DNA of 7,048 nt from an uncultured Ruminococcus sp. (GCA_947174085.1 CAMWHN010000114.1:1-7048); one strand, 5' to 3'. Positions 1 to 6,798 are shown, numbered from the stretch's first letter. Notes: generated by a model from the sequence alone, not told the origin. Numbers and translations are program-made.

Positions 1-1
1 C

Positions 2-112
2 CATTATAAAGTAATATGGGGCGATAGTGGAATTTGTAATTTTTTTATTAATTTAGAAAAATTAAAAAAACTTGATTTTTCAGATGTTTTGTATAATTGG
101 GATTGTTGTTAA
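2..112 (+). CDS. YwqG-family (DUF1963) protein, C-terminal end only
   Basis: The first 36 codons of the window form an open frame ending in TAA at 110-112. Its start lies outside the window. The peptide reads like the end of a YwqG/DUF1963 protein: a W-G-D-S-G stretch (residues 6-10 of the visible part), then N-F-F-I (13-16), then a lysine/leucine helix, then D-F-S-D-V-L-Y-N-W-D-C-C at the very end. That closing pattern is characteristic of the Firmicutes YwqG group as I remember it. The biochemical role of the family is unknown. The DegV gene starts 22 nt downstream on the same strand, so the two may share a transcript. Confidence is limited by the short fragment, although the agreement runs right up to the stop codon. 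Confidence 0.72.
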   Translation, partial: HYKVIWGDSGICNFFINLEKLKKLDFSDVLYNWDCC

Positions 113-134
113 TATGTTAGAAAGGATAAATACA

Positions 135-1007
135 ATGGCGAAAATAAAATTAATTACAGATACAGCGAGTGATATTCCGTTACAGCAAGCCGAAGAAATG
201 GGCATCGCTTTGTTAAGTATTTTGCTAACAGTCAATGGCGATTCTTACGAAGAACAAAGAGATTTATCAAAAGAAGAATTTTATGATTTGTTAGCACATG
301 CTGATGAAATGCCATCTACTTCGCAAATTACAAGTTTTAAGTTTCAAGAAGTATTTTTAGAATATTTTGAACAGGGCTATACGGATTTAATTTATGTGAG
401 TATTAATGCCAAAGGTTCGGCGACTTATCAGAATGCTTGTAATGCAAGAGATATAATTTATAGTGAGAATCCAGAGATTGCTGAAAAAATGAAGATTCAT
501 ATTTTGGACAGTGAGAATTATACAATTACTTATGGTTATCCAGTGTTAGAAGCTGTGAAAATGGCAAGTACTGGAGATTCTGTTGAAAATATTTTAGCAT
601 ATTTAAAATATTGGCTAGCGAATGTAGGTGTTTATTTTGTACCAATGACATTAAAATTTGTCAAAAAGTCTGGCAGATTGACTTCTGTAGGAGCATTCGC
701 AGGGGAAATTTTAGGCTTGCGTCCTATGATTCATATTGCACATGGAAAAATTAGCGTTTCTGAAAAAATTAGAGGCGAAAAAAATATTATTGCGAAATTA
801 ACAGAAAAAATAAAAAATGTTATGATTGCAGATACCCCATATTTAATTTTAGAGGGTAGTAATCCAGAACATGCAAATCAGGTTGAAAAAATTTTAACAG
901 AGCAATTAGGCTATCCGCCAGCTTATCGTACAAAAGTAGGTTCTGCTGTGGCTTTGAATGCCGGACATGATTTAGTGGCTGTGATTGTGCTTGAAAAGCA
1001 AGATTAA
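135..1007 (+). CDS. DegV family protein (fatty-acid-binding fold)
   Basis: This 290-residue protein has the usual DegV length. DegV proteins bind a fatty acid in a buried pocket, and the characterised FakB members present acyl chains to the kinase FakA for phospholipid synthesis. Visible motifs are T-D-T-A-S-D-I-P (8-15), P-S-T-S-Q (60-64, carboxylate-binding loop), K-G-S-A-T-Y-Q (93-99), D-S-E-N-Y (125-129) and K-K-S-G-R-L (177-182). Together these place it in the clostridial KGSATY/YGYP subgroup rather than with FakB itself. The usual C-terminal H-x-GPG is replaced by N-A-G-H-D (275-279). The frame is open back to a TTG at 72, but that extension overlaps the YwqG end. The ATG at 135 has AAAGGA (121-126) nine bases upstream and begins directly with the conserved first strand. 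It is cytoplasmic, with no signal peptide. No FakA kinase is in the window, so its ligand is unknown. Confidence 0.93.
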   Translation: MAKIKLITDTASDIPLQQAEEMGIALLSILLTVNGDSYEEQRDLSKEEFYDLLAHADEMPSTSQITSFKFQEVFLEYFEQGYTDLIYVSINAKGSATYQNACNARDIIYSENPEIAEKMKIHILDSENYTITYGYPVLEAVKMASTGDSVENILAYLKYWLANVGVYFVPMTLKFVKKSGRLTSVGAFAGEILGLRPMIHIAHGKISVSEKIRGEKNIIAKLTEKIKNVMIADTPYLILEGSNPEHANQVEKILTEQLGYPPAYRTKVGSAVALNAGHDLVAVIVLEKQD

Positions 1008-1010
1008 TGC

Positions 1011-1016
1011 AGGAGG
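1011..1016 (+). promoter_or_regulatory. Strong ribosome binding site that fixes a TTG start
   Basis: A perfect AGGAGG lies between the DegV stop and the serine hydrolase gene. It is seven bases before the TTG at 1024, which is the best spacing for any start in that frame. The only earlier in-frame start, TTG at 985, lies inside degV and has no comparable site. The site therefore decides for the TTG at 1024. Confidence 0.85.
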
Positions 1017-1023
1017 GATTTTT

Positions 1024-1848
1024 TTGAAATTATTAAAGCCTGATAATCCAGAAATTTTATCTGTTGTTATCATGAAAGATAATAAAATAATTGCCCAAAC
1101 ACAGCAAACAGAATTATTATATTCGCAACATTCGATTATGAAAAGTTTAGTTGCTTTAGTAATTGGAAAGCTTTTAGAGAATCAAAAATTAACACTGGAA
1201 ACAACAGTCGGACAAGTTTTACATACAGGCAATGTGCCAATTTCTGATATATCTCTTGGGAAATTATTATCTATGCAATCAGGTATGCAAGAAAAATTAT
1301 TATTTGCAGATAGAAATACTTGTGCAGATTATTTAAAAGCCTGTTGTGAAATGCCGTTAGAAAATAAGCAAGAATTTTTATATAGTAATGCTTGTGCTTA
1401 TCTTGCCGGACGAATGGCGGAAGAACAAACAGGAATTTCTTTACAAGACCAGATGATAAATAATATATTTAAGCCGTTACATATTATAAATTATGATTTT
1501 GAATATGATACAGAAGGGCATGTATTTGGCGCAAGTGGTTTAAAACTGAAAACAGAAGATTTAGCTAAAATTGGACAAGGTATTTTAGAACATAAAATTT
1601 GTTCGCTTCAGTGGCAAAAAAATTTTAGTTCTACGCATGCAATTAGCAATGAGGGCAAGCCCTATGGATATTTTTTCTGGATATTAGAAAACGGCTTTTA
1701 TATGAGCGGAAAATGGGGACAAAGATGTTTTATTTTTCCAGAATATCATGCTGTGATTGCAATTAATTCTAATATGCAAAAACAGGATAGTGTTAATTAT
1801 TATATGACTTGTGAATTATTGCCGTTATTAGGTGTATCACATGAATGA
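1024..1848 (+). CDS. Serine hydrolase, beta-lactamase/AmpC-type fold, cytoplasmic
   Basis: This 274-residue protein belongs to the penicillin-binding-protein/class C beta-lactamase superfamily (COG1680-like). The nucleophile motif S-x-x-K is S37-I-M-K40, the second motif Y-x-N is Y120-S-N122, and the family landmark L-L-S-M-Q-S-G is at 81-87. Later come G-A-S-G-L (169-173), G-Y-F-F-W (215-219) and S-G-K-W-G-Q (228-233), which occupies the usual K-T-G/H-x-G position. All three active-site elements are present, so it is probably an active hydrolase: esterase, amidase or peptidase, substrate unknown. There is no signal peptide or membrane segment, and the N-terminus before the nucleophile is short, which suggests a compact cytoplasmic enzyme rather than a secreted beta-lactamase. 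Translation starts at TTG with AGGAGG seven bases upstream, 16 nt after degV. Its end overlaps the next gene by 8 bp, so the two are likely translationally coupled. Confidence 0.88.
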   Translation: MKLLKPDNPEILSVVIMKDNKIIAQTQQTELLYSQHSIMKSLVALVIGKLLENQKLTLETTVGQVLHTGNVPISDISLGKLLSMQSGMQEKLLFADRNTCADYLKACCEMPLENKQEFLYSNACAYLAGRMAEEQTGISLQDQMINNIFKPLHIINYDFEYDTEGHVFGASGLKLKTEDLAKIGQGILEHKICSLQWQKNFSSTHAISNEGKPYGYFFWILENGFYMSGKWGQRCFIFPEYHAVIAINSNMQKQDSVNYYMTCELLPLLGVSHE

Positions 1849-3052
1849 GTATTTTTTGGTAATTATCGGCGGAGGAGCGTCTGGACTTGCTTCTGCTGTA
1901 ACGGCTTGCTCTATGGGTGTAAAAAAAATTGCAATTTTAGAGCGTTTACCTCGTGTTGGCAAAAAAATTCTTGCAACTGGTAACGGTAGATGTAATTTAA
2001 GTCATGAGAATATTTCACCTGAAAATTATTTCGGAAGTTATGACACAAGTCATGTACTAGCTAATTTTGGCAAAGCAGAAAATTTTTTTGAAAATCTGGG
2101 ATTATATTGCCGTACAGATGAACAGGGTAGAATTTATCCCTATAGTATGACGGCAAATGCTGTGTTAGATACTTTAAGAATGCATTGCAGGCAAGTAACA
2201 GAAATTTGTAATACATGTGTCATAGAATTATATCAAAAAAATCATAAATGGCATATTTTGACTGAAAATCAAGAGCATATGATTGCAAAAAATATTATTT
2301 TTTCAGCAGGTGGGACAGTTGCAACGAAATTTGGCACAGATGGCACAGCTTGGGATATGCTTAGAAAATTGCAAATTCCCATTGTAGAAAGCAAGCCGAT
2401 TTTATGCCCCTTGCGTTCAGATAGAAATAATTTGCAAATACTAAAAGGCATTCGAGTAAAAGGCTCTGTTACGCTTTTAGAAAAAAATAAAATTCTGCGA
2501 ACTGAAACAGGTGAAATTCAATTCACAGAACAGGCAATTTCTGGAATTTGTGTATTTAATCTAGCAAGTTTAATTTCAAAAGAAAAATTAACGGATTATG
2601 AAATTGCTATCAATTTATTTCCAGAATTAGAAAATTCAGAATTAATTGCAAGATTATATAGCTGTCAAGCTGTGCGCTATGATTCAGATTGTGAAAATAT
2701 GCTGTCTGGTTTGATACAAAAAGCGATTGCTAGAGTCATTCTTAAAAAAAATAATATTTTATCAACAATGCCCTGTTGTCAGCTAACTGGTCAGCAAATT
2801 CGGCAAATTGCAAAATTATTACAAGATTTTAGATTTTCTGTTTTAGGAATTGTTTCAGCACAGGCACAGGCTTGTTCTGGAGGTGTTCACGGGAAAGCTC
2901 TTGATGAAAATTTACAAGTAAAAAATTATTCTGGTTTATATATCACTGGTGAAGCCGTTGATGTACATGCAGATTGTGGAGGGTATCAGCTTCATTGGGC
3001 ATGGGCAAGCGGTTATATTGCAGGAAAACATTGTGCAGAAATGCAGAAATGA
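1841..3052 (+). CDS. NAD(P)/FAD-dependent oxidoreductase, HI0933/YhiN family
   Basis: This 403-residue flavoprotein is of normal length for the HI0933-like family (PF03486, BaiN/YhiN type). The N-terminal dinucleotide-binding loop is G10-G-G-A-S-G15. It is followed by the family signature G-K-K-I-L-A-T-G-N-G-R-C-N-L (40-53) and later by S-A-G-G-T. The C-terminal FAD-contacting block runs G-L-Y-I-T-G-E (365-371) to C-G-G-Y-Q-L-H-W-A-W-A-S-G (379-391). The substrate is unknown for most of the family; one gut-bacterial member was reported to act on bile-acid intermediates, but nothing here supports that role. A GTG at 1832 is in frame, but the ATG at 1841 is preferred because AGGTG (1830-1834) sits six bases before it and the flavin fold begins at once. 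The start lies inside the serine hydrolase gene. The stop TGA is followed closely by another flavoprotein gene. Confidence 0.94.
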   Translation: MNEYFLVIIGGGASGLASAVTACSMGVKKIAILERLPRVGKKILATGNGRCNLSHENISPENYFGSYDTSHVLANFGKAENFFENLGLYCRTDEQGRIYPYSMTANAVLDTLRMHCRQVTEICNTCVIELYQKNHKWHILTENQEHMIAKNIIFSAGGTVATKFGTDGTAWDMLRKLQIPIVESKPILCPLRSDRNNLQILKGIRVKGSVTLLEKNKILRTETGEIQFTEQAISGICVFNLASLISKEKLTDYEIAINLFPELENSELIARLYSCQAVRYDSDCENMLSGLIQKAIARVILKKNNILSTMPCCQLTGQQIRQIAKLLQDFRFSVLGIVSAQAQACSGGVHGKALDENLQVKNYSGLYITGEAVDVHADCGGYQLHWAWASGYIAGKHCAEMQK

Positions 3053-3065
3053 GGAAAATTATATT

Positions 3066-4670
3066 ATGATTAGGATTCAGAATATAAAATTAAATTTAGA
3101 TTATACAGATTTAGATTTAAAAAAAGCTGTCGGAAGAAAATTGCATATTCCGTTTGAGAAAATTCAGGAAATTATAATAAAAAAACGCTCTGTAGATGCC
3201 AGAAAAAAAGATATGATTTTATTTTTATTCACACTGGATATTAAAGCAGAGGGTGAAAAGAGAATTTTACAAAAATGCGCCAAAGATAAAGATATTTCAC
3301 TTGTGAATGATAAAAAATATAAAATTAGAATTTGTCATAGTCAGCAACGTCCTGTGGTAATTGGATTTGGGTGTGCCGGCATGTTTGCGGGTTATGTGCT
3401 TGCTAAAGCCGGATTACGTCCAATTATATTAGAACGTGGTTGCTCAGTTGAAGAACGCATAGAACATGTGAAAAATTTTAAAACAACAGGTGTTTTAAAT
3501 CCTGAAAGTAATATTCAGTTCGGCGAGGGCGGAGCAGGGACTTTTTCAGACGGCAAATTAAATACTGGTATCAAAGATGAAAGAATCAGATTTGTATTAG
3601 AAACTTTTGTACAATGCGGTGCGCCGGAAGAAATTCTTTGGCAAGCAAAGCCTCATATTGGGACAGATAATTTAACTAGAATGACACGCAATTTTAGAAA
3701 TTTAATTTTAAAATTAGGCGGTGAGATTCATTTTCATGCGAAATTAATTGATATAAATATAAAAAATCAAAAATTAGATTCTGTCATATATTTGCAAAAT
3801 AATCAGGAACATGAATTAAAAACGAATCATGCAATTTTTGCACTAGGACATAGCGCAAGAGATACACTGGAAATGCTTTATCAAAAAAATATTGTATTAA
3901 CGCAAAAGCCCTTTGCTATGGGTGTCAGAATTGAACATTTACAGGAAGATATTAACAAAGCGTTATATGGAAAATTCTGGAATCATTCGGCTCTTGGTTC
4001 GGCAGATTATAAATTAGCTGTGCATTTAAAAAATGGCAGGAGTTTATATACATTCTGTATGTGTCCGGGAGGAGAAGTTGTTCCAGCGTCTTCAGAAATA
4101 GGCTGTCTTGCGATTAACGGCATGAGTAATTTTGCCCGTGATGGTAAAAATGCAAATAGTGCATTACTAGTTGGAATTACTCCAGAAGATTTTGGGAGTA
4201 ATCACCCATTAGCAGGTATGTTTTTACAAAGAAAACTAGAGCAAAAGGCTTTTGAAGTTGCTGGAGCGAATTATTCTGCACCTGTTATCTGTGTAGGAGA
4301 TTTTCTAAAAAAAAGAAATTCTAAAGCATTTGGACGTGTTAAGCCTAGTTATCTGCCAAATACGGCTTTTATATCACCTGATAATTATTTGCCTGATTTT
4401 ATGTGTGATACCCTAAGACAAGGGATTAGAGAAATGGACAAGCGTTTGCATGGCTTTGCAGATAAAGACGCTATTTTAACTGGCATAGAATCCCGAAGTT
4501 CTTCTCCTGTGCGAATGCTTCGTGATGAGAATTTTTTCAGTGTAGGGATTTCCGGTTTTTATCCTTGCGGAGAGGGTGCAGGCTATGCCGGCGGAATTAC
4601 TTCGGCTTGTGTAGACGGCATGAAATGCGCAGAAGCTTTAATCAAGCAATTAGAATTAGAAAGGATTTGA
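3066..4670 (+). CDS. FAD-dependent dehydrogenase, COG2509 type
   Basis: This 534-residue protein matches the long flavoprotein family COG2509 ('uncharacterised FAD-dependent dehydrogenase'). Residues 1 to about 90 form an N-terminal alpha/beta domain typical of the family. The Rossmann loop G100-F-G-C-A-G105 follows, with E123-R-G closing the ADP-ribose strand. The signature N-I-Q-F-G-E-G-G-A-G-T-F-S-D-G-K-L is at 149-165. The C-terminal FAD block G-F-Y-P-C-G-E-G-A-G-Y-A-G-G-I is at 497-511. Substrate and pathway are unknown. The frame is open 39 codons further upstream, but that part overlaps the preceding gene. The ATG at 3066 has GAGGA (3051-3055) ten bases upstream, and this site overlaps the stop codon of the preceding gene. 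The two flavoprotein genes are 13 nt apart and rsmA follows after 2 nt, so all three are almost certainly on one transcript. Confidence 0.94.
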   Translation: MIRIQNIKLNLDYTDLDLKKAVGRKLHIPFEKIQEIIIKKRSVDARKKDMILFLFTLDIKAEGEKRILQKCAKDKDISLVNDKKYKIRICHSQQRPVVIGFGCAGMFAGYVLAKAGLRPIILERGCSVEERIEHVKNFKTTGVLNPESNIQFGEGGAGTFSDGKLNTGIKDERIRFVLETFVQCGAPEEILWQAKPHIGTDNLTRMTRNFRNLILKLGGEIHFHAKLIDINIKNQKLDSVIYLQNNQEHELKTNHAIFALGHSARDTLEMLYQKNIVLTQKPFAMGVRIEHLQEDINKALYGKFWNHSALGSADYKLAVHLKNGRSLYTFCMCPGGEVVPASSEIGCLAINGMSNFARDGKNANSALLVGITPEDFGSNHPLAGMFLQRKLEQKAFEVAGANYSAPVICVGDFLKKRNSKAFGRVKPSYLPNTAFISPDNYLPDFMCDTLRQGIREMDKRLHGFADKDAILTGIESRSSSPVRMLRDENFFSVGISGFYPCGEGAGYAGGITSACVDGMKCAEALIKQLELERI

Positions 4671-4672
4671 AA

Positions 4673-5542
4673 ATGATACCAGAATTAACAGATATTAATT
4701 ATATCAAGCAAATAATGGAAAATCACGGATTTCATGTTTCTAAAGCTTTAGGACAAAATTTTTTAATTAATCCGACAGTATGCCCTAAAATTGCAGAACT
4801 AGGCAACGCAAAAAAAAATTTTGGAATTTTAGAAATTGGCACAGGTGTTGGCGTTTTGACAGCGGAACTTGCAAAACGTGCAGAAAAAGTTGTTGCCATT
4901 GAACTTGATGAAAAATTATTTTCTATTTTGGACGAAACGCTTGCAGAATTTAATAATATTAAAATTATTCATGGTGATGCCATGAAAATTGATTTAAAAA
5001 AAATAATTGCGGAAGAATTTGCTGATTTACAAGTTGCTGTTTGTGCAAATTTGCCGTATTATATTACTTCGCCTTTGATTATGCGATTGCTGGAAGAAAA
5101 ATTGCCAATCAAAACTATTACAGTCATGGTACAGAAAGAAGCCGGACAAAGACTTTGTGCGCCTGTAGGAACTCGTGACTCTGGAGCTGTGACAGTAGCA
5201 GTTGCTTATTACGGAGAAGCAAAAAAATTATTTGATGTCACAAGAGGAAGTTTTTTGCCTGCGCCAAAAGTCGATTCTATGGTAATTCAAATTAAATTAT
5301 ATCCAGAACAGCACTGGCATGTACAAGATGAAAATTTATTTTTTAGAATTATCAAAATAGGCTTTTCCCAGCGTAGAAAACAGCTATGCAGTGTGCTTGC
5401 CAATCATTTTAATATTCCAAAAGCGAAAATGCTAGCTATTTTTGAACAGGCTAATATAATATCTAATACTAGAATAGAAGCTTTAACAATGCAGGAACTT
5501 GTGAATTTAAGCAATTTTTTATATAAAATTATCAATCAATAA
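4673..5542 (+). CDS. rsmA: 16S rRNA dimethyladenosine transferase RsmA (KsgA)
   Basis: RsmA transfers four methyl groups from S-adenosylmethionine to two adjacent adenines (A1518 and A1519, E. coli numbering) in the 3'-end hairpin of 16S rRNA, a late step in small-subunit assembly. The 289-residue length is normal. Motifs in order are K-A-L-G-Q-N-F-L (24-31), the SAM loop E54-I-G-T-G-V-G60, acidic A-I-E-L-D (75-79), H-G-D-A (100-103), the catalytic motif N126-L-P-Y-Y130, F-L-P-A-P-K-V-D-S in the C-terminal half, and G-F-S-Q-R-R-K near the C-terminal domain. The ATG at 4673 has AAGGA eight bases upstream and lies 2 nt after the previous stop; a longer in-frame extension to 4565 only overlaps that gene. 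It is the last gene of the plus-strand operon. The frequent Firmicutes neighbour rnmV (RNase M5) is absent here. Confidence 0.97.
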   Translation: MIPELTDINYIKQIMENHGFHVSKALGQNFLINPTVCPKIAELGNAKKNFGILEIGTGVGVLTAELAKRAEKVVAIELDEKLFSILDETLAEFNNIKIIHGDAMKIDLKKIIAEEFADLQVAVCANLPYYITSPLIMRLLEEKLPIKTITVMVQKEAGQRLCAPVGTRDSGAVTVAVAYYGEAKKLFDVTRGSFLPAPKVDSMVIQIKLYPEQHWHVQDENLFFRIIKIGFSQRRKQLCSVLANHFNIPKAKMLAIFEQANIISNTRIEALTMQELVNLSNFLYKIINQ

Positions 5543-5578
5543 AAAAATCCGGAGTGATAATATTATCATTAATGATTT
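5541..5578 (-). terminator. Candidate transcription end in the rsmA / EAL convergent gap
   Basis: Only 26 bases separate the two convergent stop codons. The 14-base perfect palindrome TGATAATATTATCA (5555-5568) fills half of that gap. A second perfect palindrome, ATCATTAATGAT (5565-5576), overlaps it and covers the EAL stop codon. Read on the minus strand, AAATC (5578-5574) can pair with GATTT (5549-5545) around the inner hairpin, and a run of seven T (5547-5541) follows. That is a plausible intrinsic terminator for the EAL gene, but the stems are A/T-rich and weak. On the plus strand no T-tract follows the hairpin, so an end for rsmA is less well supported. Confidence 0.35.
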
Positions 5579-6756
5579 GGCAAATTTTCACATAGTGTAA
5601 TCACAAGAATATCATCAGAAGATGAATTTTTAATAAAATAATCTGTTGTTTCAACAGGTCTGTATTTTCCATCATCGCCAAGCTGTCTGGTAACAAGTCT
5701 AATTTTAGATTTGCCGTCAGCATAGGCTTTTAATAAATTTATTCTGTTAAATGTCTGTGCAAAAATTTCTTGGTCATCGGGGTGCATAGAGCTTGCACCA
5801 TGAATAATTAATTCTTCAAAAATGCCTGTGGAAGGACAAGCTGTTGCTGTAAAATCTTCATAAGCCATCATGTAATAGCTATTTCTAGTTAAATTAGAAA
5901 AAATCACAAGTGGATATCTTTGAAAAATCACACGCATCAGCAAATTAAATGCATTGGCAGGGGTTTGCATTTCTAAAATATCTTCTGTTGTTTCAGCAGA
6001 TTGAGAATTTCTGCAAATTGCAAGATAATTTATTTTAGACATGGGCTTTGCAAATAAATAGCCTTGAATTTTTTTGCAATCACAAGTACGCAAAAATTGA
6101 AGCTGTTCTTTGGTTTCTACGCCCTCTGCAATTGTTGTCATATGTAATCTGTTTGCGAAATAAAAAATACTTTCCAGTACAACTCTTTCTTTTTCGTTTT
6201 CACAGTTATGACTTAGCAAAGATTTGTCAATTTTCAAAACATCAGCAGGCATATCTTTTACAAACTGGAGTGAAGAAAGACCACTCCCAAAATCATCAAT
6301 TGCAATTGTAAATCCGGCAGTTCTAACAGATTCCAGCCAATCTAAAATTTTAGATTCTTCATTTACCATAGCGGATTCTGTAATCTCTACTTCCAGCAAT
6401 TCGTGCGAAATCGCATATTTATCAGCAATGGCACATAATTTTTCTGTAAAATTTGCTTCCTGAATATGATGTCTGGAAAAATTAATTGCCACTGGGAACT
6501 GTTTTTCATGATTCTGTTTCTGAAAATTAAGCATTTGACAAACTTGTTTTGTCATATACCAGTCAATTTCTGTGATATAGCCTTTTGTTTCAGCATCCGG
6601 AATAAATTTATCTGGTGAAATCATACTGCCATCTGGTTTTATCCATCTGACTAAAGCTTCTGCACTGACAATCTTTCCGGATATGGCATCATACTGTGGC
6701 TGATAAAATGCCTGTAATTCTCCATTTTCCATTGCTTTTAAAATATTCTGTTTCAT
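5569..6756 (-). CDS. Cyclic-di-GMP phosphodiesterase: EAL domain plus C-terminal PAS-like domain
   Basis: EAL enzymes hydrolyse cyclic di-GMP to pGpG, lowering the messenger that promotes biofilm formation over motility. In the 395-residue form the EAL domain occupies about 1-240. All catalytic and metal-binding residues that align with RocR are present: E33-A-L-V-R37, N92, E124 (in E-I-T-E), D153-D154, K174, E210 (A-E-G-V-E) and Q230 (Q-G-Y). The enzyme is therefore predicted active. Residues of about 265-390 look PAS-like, with H-P-D-D (324-327) and a closing beta-rich D-D-I-L-V-I-T-L stretch. There is no GGDEF domain, membrane segment or signal peptide, so it should be cytoplasmic. The PAS-like part may sense a ligand, which is inference. 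An in-frame ATG at 6771 exists, but AGGAG touches it with no spacing, so the ATG at 6756 is preferred. It converges on rsmA and has its own consensus promoter. Confidence 0.93.
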   Translation of the reverse strand: MKQNILKAMENGELQAFYQPQYDAISGKIVSAEALVRWIKPDGSMISPDKFIPDAETKGYITEIDWYMTKQVCQMLNFQKQNHEKQFPVAINFSRHHIQEANFTEKLCAIADKYAISHELLEVEITESAMVNEESKILDWLESVRTAGFTIAIDDFGSGLSSLQFVKDMPADVLKIDKSLLSHNCENEKERVVLESIFYFANRLHMTTIAEGVETKEQLQFLRTCDCKKIQGYLFAKPMSKINYLAICRNSQSAETTEDILEMQTPANAFNLLMRVIFQRYPLVIFSNLTRNSYYMMAYEDFTATACPSTGIFEELIIHGASSMHPDDQEIFAQTFNRINLLKAYADGKSKIRLVTRQLGDDGKYRPVETTDYFIKNSSSDDILVITLCENLPNH

Positions 6757-6767
6757 ATAATTTATTT

Positions 6768-6776
6768 TCATCTCCT
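6768..6776 (-). promoter_or_regulatory. Ribosome binding site of the EAL gene, overlapping an upstream ATG
   Basis: On the minus strand AGGAGATGA occupies 6776-6768, one base different from the full anti-Shine-Dalgarno match AGGAGGTGA. The ATG inside it (6771-6769) is in frame with the EAL protein but has zero spacing from AGGAG. The next in-frame ATG (6756-6754) is 15 bases from AGGAG, or 11 if the whole nine bases pair. The later ATG is thus the more workable start, though the spacing is long. Confidence 0.55.
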
Positions 6777-6798
6777 GATTAATTTTAATTTTTTTTAT

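Noticed and set aside
72..97. Possible promoter TTGATT / TATAAT ahead of degV
   Set aside because: The TATAAT (92-97) is perfect, but the only TTGA-like box is 14 bases away, too short, and the hexamer lies within codons of the upstream gene. It might contribute weakly but cannot be claimed.
72..134. N-terminal extension of the DegV protein from a TTG at 72
   Set aside because: It overlaps the YwqG-like C-terminus out of frame, adds a hydrophobic stretch not seen in the family, and the ATG at 135 has a good AAAGGA site.
985..1023. Earlier TTG start for the serine hydrolase
   Set aside because: It lies inside degV and lacks a ribosome binding site, whereas the TTG at 1024 has AGGAGG at ideal spacing.
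1832..1840. GTG start for the HI0933-type flavoprotein
   Set aside because: It overlaps the AGGTG site that serves the ATG at 1841, and the conserved fold begins right after that ATG.
2269..2451. 60-codon minus-strand ORF inside the HI0933-type gene
   Set aside because: It lies wholly within a well-supported gene on the other strand and has no ribosome binding site or recognisable motif.
6048..6463. Two plus-strand ORFs antisense to the EAL gene
   Set aside because: Both lie entirely opposite the conserved EAL coding sequence and carry no recognisable domain; they are reading-frame shadows.
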